A DNA stretch of 64,000 bases from Anaerorhabdus sp036636695 (lineage in GTDB: Bacteria > Bacillota_I > Bacilli_A > Erysipelotrichales > Erysipelotrichaceae): assembly GCF_036636695.1 (NCBI RefSeq), contig NZ_JAVWNW010000008.1; one strand, written 5' to 3'. The position numbers and the translations under genes were made by a program. The notes beneath the pieces were generated by a model. That model did not search any database and was not told where the DNA came from. It was given only the letters and a program-made list of their open reading frames with translations. How positions within the stretch are numbered: the first letter of the stretch is position 1; the number at the start of each line of letters is the position of its first letter. Positions 16,700 to 25,299 of the stretch are shown here, piece by piece.

Positions 16700-18033
16700 T
16701 GGGAAAATATTTTGGTACAGATGGTATTCGTGGAAAAGCGAATGAGAATTTAGATGTAGAAAGAGCATTTAAAGTTGGACGTTATTTAGCGTATTACTAT
16801 AAACAAAAAGGCAAAGGTAAGATACTAATTGGTAAAGATACACGTTTATCAAGTAGTATGTTTGAAATGGCTTTGGCTGCTGGTGCAACTGCAAATGGTG
16901 CAGATGTATTCTTGCTTGGCTATTGTCCAACACCTGCTATTGCGTATTTAGTAATGAACAATGACTTCGATTGTGGTGTTATGATATCTGCAAGTCATAA
17001 TCCTTATTATGATAATGGAATCAAAGTATTTAACCATGATGGTATAAAACTAGATAGTAATATTGAAGGATTAATTGAAGACTATATCGATGGTAAAGTT
17101 GATATTGATTATTGCATTAATGATCAAATAGGACATGTAGTAAACTATGCAAATGGCTTAGAAGTTTATTTGACATGGTTACAAAAAGAGTATCCTTTGA
17201 ATCTTAAGGGTGTTCGACTTGCGATTGATTGTGCAAATGGTAGTGCAAGTACTACTGCTGTTCAATTATTAACACGCTTAGGTGCTTCTATTGATGTAAT
17301 TCACAATGATCCAAGTGGAATTAACATTAATACTAAATGTGGTTCAACACATCCTGAAGAGCTACAAGAAATGGTGAAAAATGGAAATTACGATTTAGGT
17401 CTTGCATTTGATGGCGATGCAGATCGCTTGATTGCAGTTAACCATGAAGGTGAACTTGTGACAGGGGATCATGTAATCTATGTATGTGCAAAATACCTAA
17501 AAGCTTTAGGTGAATTAAATAAGAATACAGCAGTTACAACAGTAATGGCTAATCTTGGATTATTCAAAGCATTAGAAGCTGCAGGAATTCAAACATCAAT
17601 TACTGCAGTTGGTGATAAATACGTTTACGAAGACATGGTTAAAAACGACTATGTAATTGGTGGTGAACAATCAGGGCATATCATCTTCAAACGTCATTTG
17701 ACAACAGGAGATGGGCTACAAACAGCCTTGAACTTACTAAAAATTATGGTTGACACAAAGAAATCAATCGTTGACTTATGTGATGGATTGAGAATTTATC
17801 CACAATTACTTGTAAATGTACCAGTAAAAGACAAAGAAGCCGCAATGAAAGACGAAGATGTCTTGAAGGAAGTCGATATTGTTTCTAAGCGATTAGATGG
17901 CAATGGTCGTATTCTTGTTCGTACATCTGGAACAGAACCACTTGTACGCGTTATGGTAGAAGCAGAGAATGATGAAATTTGTCATGAATGTGTTTATCAA
18001 GTCGTAAAAGTGCTAGAAAATAAATTTAAGTAG
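16699..18033 (+). CDS. glmM: Phosphoglucosamine mutase GlmM
   Basis: A 444-residue enzyme that converts glucosamine-6-phosphate to glucosamine-1-phosphate, on the way to UDP-GlcNAc and peptidoglycan. The N-terminus KYFGTDGIRGKANE is diagnostic. The phosphoserine is Ser99 in SASHNPYYDNG. The metal loop is AFDGDADRL, the sugar loop GGEQSGHII, and the phosphate-binding loop RTSGTEPLVRVM is near the C-terminus. Length is as usual for the family. In other Gram-positives GlmM binds CdaA and lowers c-di-AMP synthesis, consistent with the gene order here. A clear terminator follows three bases after the stop. Confidence 0.96.
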   Translation: MGKYFGTDGIRGKANENLDVERAFKVGRYLAYYYKQKGKGKILIGKDTRLSSSMFEMALAAGATANGADVFLLGYCPTPAIAYLVMNNDFDCGVMISASHNPYYDNGIKVFNHDGIKLDSNIEGLIEDYIDGKVDIDYCINDQIGHVVNYANGLEVYLTWLQKEYPLNLKGVRLAIDCANGSASTTAVQLLTRLGASIDVIHNDPSGININTKCGSTHPEELQEMVKNGNYDLGLAFDGDADRLIAVNHEGELVTGDHVIYVCAKYLKALGELNKNTAVTTVMANLGLFKALEAAGIQTSITAVGDKYVYEDMVKNDYVIGGEQSGHIIFKRHLTTGDGLQTALNLLKIMVDTKKSIVDLCDGLRIYPQLLVNVPVKDKEAAMKDEDVLKEVDIVSKRLDGNGRILVRTSGTEPLVRVMVEAENDEICHECVYQVVKVLENKFK

Positions 18034-18035
18034 TG

Positions 18036-18060
18036 AACTCATGGCAACATGAGTTTTTCT
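18036..18060 (+). terminator. Terminator of the cdaA-cdaR-glmM operon
   Basis: AACTCATG, loop GCAA, CATGAGTT, then TTTCT: an 8-bp stem with a GNRA-type loop and a short U-tract. Confidence 0.85.
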
Positions 18061-18064
18061 TATG

Positions 18065-18070
18065 TATAAT
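18065..18070 (+). promoter_or_regulatory. -10 box for the two-component operon
   Basis: A perfect TATAAT directly after the glmM terminator and 28 bases before the response-regulator ATG. The -35 position falls in the hairpin (TGGCAA), so this is a compact terminator-promoter junction. Confidence 0.45.
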
Positions 18071-18098
18071 AAAGGTATCAATGAAAGCGGGGAATATT

Positions 18099-18764
18099 AT
18101 GTCTACTCGTAAAGTAATTAGCATTGTAGAAGATGAAAAAGATTTAAACGAATTGGTAAAACGATATTTAGAAAAAGAAGGATATGAAGTACGCTCATAT
18201 TTAACATTTGATGATGCTTATGAACATACTACAGATGACGATGTTCATTTATGGATACTTGATATCATGTTGGATGATAAAAGTGGATTTGACCTAATAG
18301 AAGAAATCCGCATGCATTCACCCAATGTACCAGTAATCTTTATGTCAGCACGAGATAAAGAATTCGATCGTATTATTGGTCTTGAAAAAGGAAGTGATGA
18401 CTATATCACAAAGCCTTTCTCACCTAAGGAATTAGTCCTTCGTGTCAATAACTTGATTAAGCGTACATATCGTAATGATAACTCACGTATTCAAATTGAT
18501 GGATACGAAATCGATGAGTCACAACGTACGGTTTACGAAGGTGGAAAAGAACTAGAACTTACTACGAAGGAATTTGATTTATTGATGCTTTTTGTAAAGA
18601 ATAAAGGAACAGCCTTTTTACGTGAACAAATTCTTGAAAAAGTATGGGATGTGAACTATTTTGGTTCAGACCGTGTTGTCGATGATACATTACGTCGACT
18701 TAGAAAGAAAATGCCAAATCTAAGTATTCATACAATTTATGGATTTGGATATCGATTGGGATAA
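18099..18764 (+). CDS. OmpR/PhoB-family response regulator
   Basis: A 221-residue regulator. Residues 5-120 form the receiver domain: acidic pair VEDE near 10-13, phospho-acceptor Asp55 in LDIMLDD, SARD, and Lys in YITKPF. Residues 130-221 are an OmpR-type winged helix (LELTTKEFDLLMLF, then DDTLRRLRKKM and the terminal TIYGFGYRLG). The ATG at 18099 is preceded by AAAGCGGGG; the frame is open to 18033 but that would start inside the terminator. It is followed without a gap by its sensor kinase. Target genes are unknown. Confidence 0.93.
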   Translation: MSTRKVISIVEDEKDLNELVKRYLEKEGYEVRSYLTFDDAYEHTTDDDVHLWILDIMLDDKSGFDLIEEIRMHSPNVPVIFMSARDKEFDRIIGLEKGSDDYITKPFSPKELVLRVNNLIKRTYRNDNSRIQIDGYEIDESQRTVYEGGKELELTTKEFDLLMLFVKNKGTAFLREQILEKVWDVNYFGSDRVVDDTLRRLRKKMPNLSIHTIYGFGYRLG

Positions 18765-20147
18765 ATGAAACGTTTTAGAATATGGATGAAAGAATTATCA
18801 CTGTCACAACAACTGCTTACAATAATTTTTATTGTTGTGGCGGTCTTTTCAGTATTCTTCTTTGTATTCTTAGCTGATTCAGTAGATACATTTGTTCAAA
18901 ATGAAATGTATAAGATGCTACATCGTTCACAAGAAAGTGTAGTTTTCTATGCTGAAAATGATATTCCTTTGGAAAATATTAATGAAACTTCAGACAGTAA
19001 TATTATTCATATCTATTACAATGAAAGTAAAAGTACCTTTAAGGTATTAGGACAACAAAAAGTATCAACTGGAGTCATTAATGATATTTTAAATAATATT
19101 CCACTTGTAAATGAAGGATATAAAGACTTTGTTTTTGATTCAGCAAATAAAAAGACAATGTATTCTATTTATCGAATGAGTCAAGATAACTATTTGATTT
19201 CACTAGTAACTGATTCATATCGTTCAGAATTTAGAACAGCACTAGTAAATAGTGTTATTAATCTCAATGTGTTGGTTGTAGGTATTTTATTTATTATCTT
19301 AATGTTGTGGGTTGGATCACTAATTTATCCGTTGAATCAAATAAGAATTTACATGGAAAAAATAAGGCGTAATGAGAAAGCAGAACTGAAAATTGATCGA
19401 AGAGATGAGATAGGTGAAGTAGCTGATGCCTTAACGATGATGGAAGCGGAATTAGATAATCAGAAGAAAATTCGTGAAGAAATGATTCAAAATATATCGC
19501 ATGATTTGAAGACACCGATTGCGACAATTAAATCATATGGTGAAAGTATTAAAGATGGAATTTATCCGTATGATTCTCTTGAGAAAAGTGTTGATGTAAT
19601 TATTGAACATGCTAATCGCTTAGAAAAGAAAGTTTATAGTTTGATCATGTATAACAAGATGGGATATTTACTAGATAATGATGAAGAATCAAGTACGGAT
19701 ATGAAATCAATAATTGAAAAAGTAATTATGTCACTGAAAGTTATGCGACCAGAAATAGTAATAGAAACAAAACTTGAAGAAATACAGTTTCATGGAGAAG
19801 AAGAACCATGGCGTATTGTAGTAGAAAATATTTTAGATAATGCAATTCGTTATGCACGTTCTAAAATTGTCATTACATTAGATGAACAGGAACTTATGAT
19901 TTCAAATGATGGAAATCAAATGTCAAGAGATCGTCTTGAAAAACTATTTAGGCCTTATGAAAAAGGAACTGATGGCAAATTTGGATTAGGTTTATCGATT
20001 GTTTACCGTGTTTGTACGACGTATAACTATCGTGTAGAGGCTGAGAATCTAACAGATGGTGTATGCTTTAGAATTTCAAATAACAAAAAAGATAAAAAGA
20101 AAAAAATAAAGGACGATAAGTCTAAAGAAGAAAAGAAAGAAGAGTAA
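18765..20147 (+). CDS. Sensor histidine kinase
   Basis: A 460-residue kinase, partner of the response regulator just upstream (zero bases between stop and start). It has two membrane helices (about 17-37 and 166-190) around an extracellular sensor loop of about 128 residues with no recognised fold. A HAMP region follows, then the dimerisation/phosphotransfer helix with His246 in NISHDLKTPIATIKSYG, and the ATP-binding domain with the N box ENILDNAIRYA and a G box GLGLSIVYRV. The C-terminus ends in a very Lys-rich tail (KKDKKKKIKDDKSKEEKKEE). The signal is unknown. A strong terminator follows. Confidence 0.92.
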   Translation: MKRFRIWMKELSLSQQLLTIIFIVVAVFSVFFFVFLADSVDTFVQNEMYKMLHRSQESVVFYAENDIPLENINETSDSNIIHIYYNESKSTFKVLGQQKVSTGVINDILNNIPLVNEGYKDFVFDSANKKTMYSIYRMSQDNYLISLVTDSYRSEFRTALVNSVINLNVLVVGILFIILMLWVGSLIYPLNQIRIYMEKIRRNEKAELKIDRRDEIGEVADALTMMEAELDNQKKIREEMIQNISHDLKTPIATIKSYGESIKDGIYPYDSLEKSVDVIIEHANRLEKKVYSLIMYNKMGYLLDNDEESSTDMKSIIEKVIMSLKVMRPEIVIETKLEEIQFHGEEEPWRIVVENILDNAIRYARSKIVITLDEQELMISNDGNQMSRDRLEKLFRPYEKGTDGKFGLGLSIVYRVCTTYNYRVEAENLTDGVCFRISNNKKDKKKKIKDDKSKEEKKEE

Positions 20148-20156
20148 AAAAGTTAG

Positions 20157-20190
20157 AAAGTCAAAATAAAAAATATTTTGACTTTTTATA
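20157..20190 (+). terminator. Terminator of the two-component operon
   Basis: AAAGTCAAAATA pairs over 12 bp with TATTTTGACTTT, followed by TTATAT. Confidence 0.8.
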
Positions 20191-20260
20191 TAAAAGATAT
20201 AAAGAATGACTCTAGTCTTTCTTTATTGTGTTACAATATTAATAATAAAAGGTAATAAAC

Positions 20261-22363
20261 ATGAAAATAAAAAGAATGAAGAAAAACTTATTGTTTCTTT
20301 TAACGTGCCTTATTTTTATTTCGCTTTGTACACCACTACAAGCTAATGAATTAGAGAAACAACAACCAGAAAGAAAAGTAATCACGGTTGCAATTCTTAG
20401 AGAAGAAGGCATTAATAATGAAAATCTAAAGGATGAATATATTAATGGATATACGCACGAATATTTGAAAAAAATAGAGCAATTTTCACCTGTCAAATTT
20501 GAGTGTATTTTTTATAATCCCGTTGATGAGGAAATATTAGATGTCTTAAATCAAGTAAAAGAAGGAAAAATTGATTTGCTTGGTGGTATACTTAAGAACA
20601 GTGGATTTGATCAAGGCTATTTGTTTAGTGACTTACCTTATGGCTATGTGAGTACATCACTATTAGCTAAGGTTGATAACATGGATATTAATGAGCGTAT
20701 TCTATTAGAAGACGATACTATAAAAATAGGAGTTATAAGCAAGTCAGAAACACAAAAAGAATATATAAATAACTATATTACTGAAAATAAAATTAATCCA
20801 ATTATCATTGAATTCGATTCTAATGAAGATATAACGCAAGCATTAATGAACAACGAAATTGATTTAATGATTGGAAGAGATACAACAAAATCAGAAGATG
20901 TAAGGGTAATTGTCAATCTTGTTGAAACTCCTTATTATTTTGTAACAGCAGAGAATAATGAAGAAGTGATGAATATTATTAATGATTCAATGAGAGAATT
21001 AAAGATAATAAATCCAGAATTTATTGATGATTTATATGAAAAATATTATTCAACACCATACTTATCAACCTCATTAACAAACGAAGAAAAACAATTTATT
21101 AATGAATTAGATATTTTGAAAGTTGGAGTTATACCAAATGATTATCCATTACAATATTTTGATTATTCTACAAAAGAATTTGAAGGAATACTCATTGATT
21201 TAATGAATTTAATCAGTGAAAATACTGGCTTAAAGATTGAATATGTAATGTTAGATAATATAAATGATATTAAAGGTGATTTTGAGAGTGGTTTAATAGA
21301 TATGTTATTGGGGATTCCAGCTGACTACTCGCGAGCAAATAGAAATGAATATTTATTAACGTCCGCAATTGTTAATCTACCGGTAGTTAGAATATCAAAT
21401 GCCTATGCATCTAGAGGTAGTGAAATTGCGATGTCTGGATACTTGAATTTAAATAAAAATTTTACGGTTAACTATGATGTTGAAGATTTATTTAAAAAAA
21501 TAGCTGAAGGAAAATATAAAGAGGCATATATTGATGGATACCGAGCACAGTATTTTTCTTTGTATTATCCAAGTGTTAATGTCATCCCATCTGTTTATGA
21601 AAATTACGAACTTGCGATAGGGCTTTATAATAAACATGATTATCGAATTATGAGTATTCTTGAACAGGGGATTCGTGGTATCAGCCAGCATAAAATAGAT
21701 GATATTATCTATGACAGTATTAATGTAAATAATAAATATTCACTAATGGATTATTTTAGACAAAATCCATTTCAATCTATCAGCATAGTTGTTGTTATAT
21801 CATCGATGCTGGTGGGTATCTTATTACTATTCTTGTACAAGTCAAATCAAATGAAAAAGGAATTAGAAAAAGAGCGAAAGAAATATGAATATTTAGCTCA
21901 ATTTGATCAATTGACCCAAGTCTATAATCAACAGACTTTTAAAAATAAAGTTCAATCGCATATCGAAAAGAAGTCCAGTGGTTCAATTATTTCAATGGAT
22001 TTAGACAACTTTAAAAATATAAATGACTCACAAGGACATTTTGAAGGAGATCGATTGCTTGAAGAGTTTGGTAAATTACTAAAAGAAACTTTTGGAGAAT
22101 ATATTTCTGGTCGTCTTGGTGGTGATGAGTTCATGGTTTATCTTGATGCAGTTCATGATGAAAACTACTTACGACAATTATGTGGAGAATTTTTATTGAA
22201 TTTAGATAAGATTGAAAAAGAATATGAATTAACAATTAGCATTGGTATTCTTATATTTAATAAATCAATGGATTTTGATGATTTATACTATCATGTTGAT
22301 AAAATACTCTACAGCGTAAAAGATAGTGGTAGAAATAACATAAAGATAGAAGTTATCAATTAA
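20261..22363 (+). CDS. Diguanylate cyclase with extracellular solute-binding domains
   Basis: A 700-residue transmembrane receptor. Residues 1-29 are a signal peptide or N-terminal anchor. Residues 40-265 and 280-495 look like two bacterial solute-binding domains (SBP family 3 type; the second begins LDILKVGVIPNDYPLQYFD). A membrane helix follows at about 508-530, a short coiled linker, then a GGDEF domain with SMDLDNFKNINDSQGH and an intact GGDEF at 620-624, ending in the usual SGRNNIK. No RxxD inhibitory site is seen before GGDEF. It probably makes c-di-GMP when an amino acid or similar ligand binds outside the cell. It is a single-gene unit flanked by terminators. Confidence 0.9.
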   Translation: MKIKRMKKNLLFLLTCLIFISLCTPLQANELEKQQPERKVITVAILREEGINNENLKDEYINGYTHEYLKKIEQFSPVKFECIFYNPVDEEILDVLNQVKEGKIDLLGGILKNSGFDQGYLFSDLPYGYVSTSLLAKVDNMDINERILLEDDTIKIGVISKSETQKEYINNYITENKINPIIIEFDSNEDITQALMNNEIDLMIGRDTTKSEDVRVIVNLVETPYYFVTAENNEEVMNIINDSMRELKIINPEFIDDLYEKYYSTPYLSTSLTNEEKQFINELDILKVGVIPNDYPLQYFDYSTKEFEGILIDLMNLISENTGLKIEYVMLDNINDIKGDFESGLIDMLLGIPADYSRANRNEYLLTSAIVNLPVVRISNAYASRGSEIAMSGYLNLNKNFTVNYDVEDLFKKIAEGKYKEAYIDGYRAQYFSLYYPSVNVIPSVYENYELAIGLYNKHDYRIMSILEQGIRGISQHKIDDIIYDSINVNNKYSLMDYFRQNPFQSISIVVVISSMLVGILLLFLYKSNQMKKELEKERKKYEYLAQFDQLTQVYNQQTFKNKVQSHIEKKSSGSIISMDLDNFKNINDSQGHFEGDRLLEEFGKLLKETFGEYISGRLGGDEFMVYLDAVHDENYLRQLCGEFLLNLDKIEKEYELTISIGILIFNKSMDFDDLYYHVDKILYSVKDSGRNNIKIEVIN

Positions 22364-22378
22364 ACATTAGTGCATAAA

Positions 22379-22410
22379 AAAGCCTCTATTACAGTCGTAG
22401 TAGAGGCTTT
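22379..22410. terminator. Bidirectional terminator
   Basis: AAAGCCTCTA pairs with TAGAGGCTTT around a 12-base loop. The U-tract is best on the minus strand (TTTTTT), so it mainly ends the 22415-24393 operon; it also follows the GGDEF gene. Confidence 0.75.
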
Positions 22411-22414
22411 CAAA

Positions 22415-22648
22415 TTATCGATGTTGATTCTTTAGTTCTTCATCAGTGTATATTTGACGATAATGCGATTTTCTATATTTATAGTAGAAATAACATACTG
22501 TAAGTATAGGAATAATTATTAAGATAATCGTGATTATTGTCGTATTGTTAAATGATGAATAGAAGAATAACAATATCATTTCGGATAAAGCTGCAATGAA
22601 TAGACCTAAACCCTCTAAGATATCACGAATGACTCTCTTATCTTTCAT
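22415..22648 (-). CDS. Small two-helix membrane protein of unknown function
   Basis: A 77-residue protein with two predicted membrane helices (about 12-31 and 36-55), a short basic loop and a charged C-terminus (YRKSHYRQIYTDEELKNQHR). The ribosome site AGGAGGAATC before the ATG is excellent. I do not recognise the family. It lies 27 bases after the SPFH gene on the same strand and ends at a strong terminator, so it is probably the last gene of the SPFH/NfeD operon and may belong to the same membrane complex. Confidence 0.65.
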   Translation of the reverse strand: MKDKRVIRDILEGLGLFIAALSEMILLFFYSSFNNTTIITIILIIIPILTVCYFYYKYRKSHYRQIYTDEELKNQHR

Positions 22649-22675
22649 CTAAGATTCCTCCTAAAGCGATTTTGC

Positions 22676-23578
22676 TTATTTTTTTGGATCTTTTAATACT
22701 TCGCTAATACCTGCAAGTGTTCCGGCAATATCTTGAAGATTAGAAGGTACAATGATTTTTGTAGATTGACCATTCGCAAGTTGTTGAAGAGCTTCATAAC
22801 CTTTTAATGTTAAGAAACCTTTGCTTGGATCAGAACTGTTAATCATATCAATACCTCTAGCTTGTGCTTGGAATACTCTTTCCATTGCTTGAGCTTGACC
22901 TTCTGCTTCCGCAATCATTGATTCTTTCTTTGCATTAGCTCGAAGAATCATAGATTCTTTTTCACCTTCAGCAGTTAAGATTGCAGCTCTTTTTTCACCT
23001 TCAGCACGTAGAATTGATTCACGACGTTCACGTTCTGCACGCATTTGTTTTTCCATTGAATCTTGGATGTCACGAGGTGGAATAATATTCTTTACTTCAA
23101 CACGTGCTACTTTTACACCCCATGGGTCTGTTGCTTCATCAAGAATTGCACGCATTTTTGTATTGATAATATCACGTGAAGTTAATGTTTCATCTAATTC
23201 AAGATCACCAATAATATTACGTAATGTTGTAGCTGTTAAGTTTTCAATTGCACTTAATGGACGTTCAACACCATAAGTATATAGTTTAGGATCTGTAATT
23301 TGGAAATAAACAACAGTATCAATTTGCATAGTAACGTTATCTTTAGTAATTACTGGTTGTGGTTCAAAATCTTTAACAATTTCTTTCATAGAAACTTTGT
23401 TAGATATACGATCGAAGAAAGGAATTAAGATATGAACACCTGTTCTCCAAGTTTGATGATAAGCACCTAAACGTTCAATAACATATGATTTAGCTTGTGG
23501 AACAATGCGGATGCAATAAACAAAAATTGCTCCAGCAAGAATTAGTAAAACTATGAATAATAAAATTTGTAATGGCAT
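22676..23578 (-). CDS. SPFH/Band 7 family protein (stomatin-like)
   Basis: A 300-residue stomatin-like protein. One N-terminal helix (residues 3-24) anchors it in the membrane. The SPFH domain spans about 25-190: VPQAKSYVIERLGAYHQTWRTG, VSMKEIVKDFEPQPVITKDNV, and VEVKNIIPPRDIQDSMEKQMRAERERR. A long helical region rich in Ala, Glu and Arg follows (about 180-250), which forms the oligomerisation coil in such proteins. It resembles QmcA/YbbK-type proteins that build large cages in membranes. Its upstream neighbour is an NfeD protein, the standard partner. AAGGAGG precedes the ATG. Role is likely membrane microdomain organisation or membrane protein quality control. Confidence 0.92.
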   Translation of the reverse strand: MPLQILLFIVLLILAGAIFVYCIRIVPQAKSYVIERLGAYHQTWRTGVHILIPFFDRISNKVSMKEIVKDFEPQPVITKDNVTMQIDTVVYFQITDPKLYTYGVERPLSAIENLTATTLRNIIGDLELDETLTSRDIINTKMRAILDEATDPWGVKVARVEVKNIIPPRDIQDSMEKQMRAERERRESILRAEGEKRAAILTAEGEKESMILRANAKKESMIAEAEGQAQAMERVFQAQARGIDMINSSDPSKGFLTLKGYEALQQLANGQSTKIIVPSNLQDIAGTLAGISEVLKDPKK

Positions 23579-23591
23579 ATAAAATACCTCC

Positions 23592-24017
23592 TTATATTTT
23601 CTTTACAATTACTTTAGAACCTTCAATACTAAGCACTTCTACTAAAACACCTTTTTCAATTGATTTAGTATCACTTGAAATTGCGTGCCATTCGACACCT
23701 TGTATTTTTACTAGACCCCATTGATCGGGAGTAATTGCCTCTAGTAATTTTGCTTGTTGACCAATAACACGATCAGCATTTGTTGGTACAATATTTCCCC
23801 GTAAATATTTTGTTGCCATTGGACGACATACAATAATAAACAAGATAGATATTACAAAGAATACACTAACTTGCCATACGAATGGGAGTCCAATTTCCAT
23901 AACGATTAGCGCGCCGATAGCTCCTACTGAAAACCAAATAGAAATTAATGCACTAACAGTTACAAACTCAAGAATTACGGATCCAACTAATACACATATC
24001 CATAACCAAAATTCCAT
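23592..24017 (-). CDS. NfeD-like membrane protein, partner of SPFH protein
   Basis: A 141-residue short NfeD protein (without the ClpP-like protease domain). It has three or four membrane helices in residues 1-75, then a soluble OB-fold domain at about 80-141 with GQQAKLLEAITPDQWGLVKI and the terminal VEVLSIEGSKVIVKKI. It is next to the SPFH gene with 13 bases between them, the conserved pairing of the two families. AGGAGATAG lies before the ATG. It probably forms part of the SPFH complex at the membrane. Confidence 0.9.
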   Translation of the reverse strand: MEFWLWICVLVGSVILEFVTVSALISIWFSVGAIGALIVMEIGLPFVWQVSVFFVISILFIIVCRPMATKYLRGNIVPTNADRVIGQQAKLLEAITPDQWGLVKIQGVEWHAISSDTKSIEKGVLVEVLSIEGSKVIVKKI

Positions 24018-24027
24018 AATCTATCTC

Positions 24028-24393
24028 CTAGCTAGATTGATTTAAATCAATCACTAACATTTTTTCCTTATCATCAAAGTTTGCACTAAACTTTATCCCA
24101 TTGCAATCCTTTTGAATAAGGGATGATATCTGTTCAAGAACTGTCTTACTACTTATACGTGCGTATCCTTTTCCAACAGACACCTTGTGAAGTTGGTCGA
24201 GAGGAATGATATTTAAATCAATCTCACGTTTTGTGACGGGTCGAATTGCTACCTTTAGCGTTTTTTTATCTATGCCAATGCAACACCATCGGATGTCACT
24301 GAAGTAAGAAGCGGCAGTATTATTCAACGTAAAGTTATTAGGATATAATGTAACTATAGATGAATAAGCGTTTCCAGGCATCCATTCAAACAT
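24028..24393 (-). CDS. Hypothetical protein upstream of nfeD (121 aa)
   Basis: A 121-residue soluble protein with no signal peptide or membrane helix. It begins MFEWMPGNAYSSIVTLYPNN and has a mix of predicted strands with a helical C-terminal part (KTVLEQISSLIQKD). I do not recognise the family. The frame is open to 24489, but a promoter (24417-24445) lies inside that extension and a good AAAGGTGGGG site sits before the ATG at 24393, so the shorter form is chosen. It is the first gene of the operon with nfeD, the SPFH gene and the 77-residue membrane protein; 10 bases separate it from nfeD. Confidence 0.7.
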   Translation of the reverse strand: MFEWMPGNAYSSIVTLYPNNFTLNNTAASYFSDIRWCCIGIDKKTLKVAIRPVTKREIDLNIIPLDQLHKVSVGKGYARISSKTVLEQISSLIQKDCNGIKFSANFDDKEKMLVIDLNQSS

Positions 24394-24416
24394 AACACCC
24401 CACCTTTCTTGAATTA

Positions 24417-24445
24417 AGTATACCGCATTCATATTGATTTTACAA
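24417..24445 (-). promoter_or_regulatory. Promoter of the SPFH/NfeD operon
   Basis: On the minus strand TTGTAA (24445-24440) and TATACT (24422-24417) are spaced by 17 bases, and the start codon at 24393 follows 23 bases later. Confidence 0.6.
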
Positions 24446-24534
24446 TTCTTATTTATCTTATTTTTCATAATATTTTGTAATTCTTTCAAAAAATAGTGTT
24501 TTCTAGTACAATAGTAAGGAAATGAGGATTGAAA

Positions 24535-25299
24535 ATGGCAAGTATTGAATTAATGGGAGTCCATTGTAATTATAGTATTCAAGGCGAAGGGCAAGCAGTT
24601 GTGCTTTTACATGGCTGGGGTCAGAACATGCAAATGATGCAAGCAATTCAAAACCACCTTGCAAAAGACTTTAAAGTATTTAATTTAGATTTTCCAGGAT
24701 TTGGACAATCATCAATGCCTCTAACTGCATGGGGTGTATTTGACTATGCAGAATTTATTCATGAATTATTAAAAGCGAATCATGTTGAAAATCCTATCTT
24801 GATTGGTCATTCATTTGGTTGTCGTGTTGCAATATGCTATGCCTCAAAATATCCAGTTAAGAAAATGGTATTAACAGGTGCTGCAGGACTTCGTTCAACA
24901 CCAACACGAGCACAAGAGTTAAAATCTAAGTCATATAAAATAGGAAAGAAACTAGTCCAAATGACAGGTTCTAAAGCATTAGAAGAATCATTGAAAAATC
25001 ACTTTGGCTCAGAAGACTATAAAAATACGAGTGGTATATTAAGAGAAATATTTGTAAAAGTGGTTAATGAAGATTTAATAGATTATCTAGATAAGTTTGA
25101 TTGCCCAGTACTGTTAGTTTGGGGAGATAAAGATGAAGCAACACCATTATGGATGGGGAAAGTAATGGAAGAAAAAATGAAAAACGCAGGTCTTGCGATA
25201 TTTGAAGGTGATGATCATTATGCGTATTTTCATCAAGCTGCTCGTTTTAATTTAGTATTAGATGCATTTTTTGTAAAAGATAAGGGGACACAAGCATGA
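24535..25299 (+). CDS. Alpha/beta hydrolase
   Basis: A 254-residue alpha/beta hydrolase. HGWGQNMQ near residues 26-33 forms the oxyanion hole region, IGHSFGCRVA carries the nucleophile Ser, WGDKDEAT the acid Asp and GDDHYAYFH the catalytic His, so the triad is complete. The substrate is unknown. The ATG at 24535 follows AATGAGG; an in-frame TTG two codons earlier is less likely. Its stop overlaps the start of the Mur ligase-like gene (ATGA), so the two are translated together, which hints at a link with cell-wall synthesis, though no such role is known to me for this hydrolase. Confidence 0.85.
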   Translation: MASIELMGVHCNYSIQGEGQAVVLLHGWGQNMQMMQAIQNHLAKDFKVFNLDFPGFGQSSMPLTAWGVFDYAEFIHELLKANHVENPILIGHSFGCRVAICYASKYPVKKMVLTGAAGLRSTPTRAQELKSKSYKIGKKLVQMTGSKALEESLKNHFGSEDYKNTSGILREIFVKVVNEDLIDYLDKFDCPVLLVWGDKDEATPLWMGKVMEEKMKNAGLAIFEGDDHYAYFHQAARFNLVLDAFFVKDKGTQA

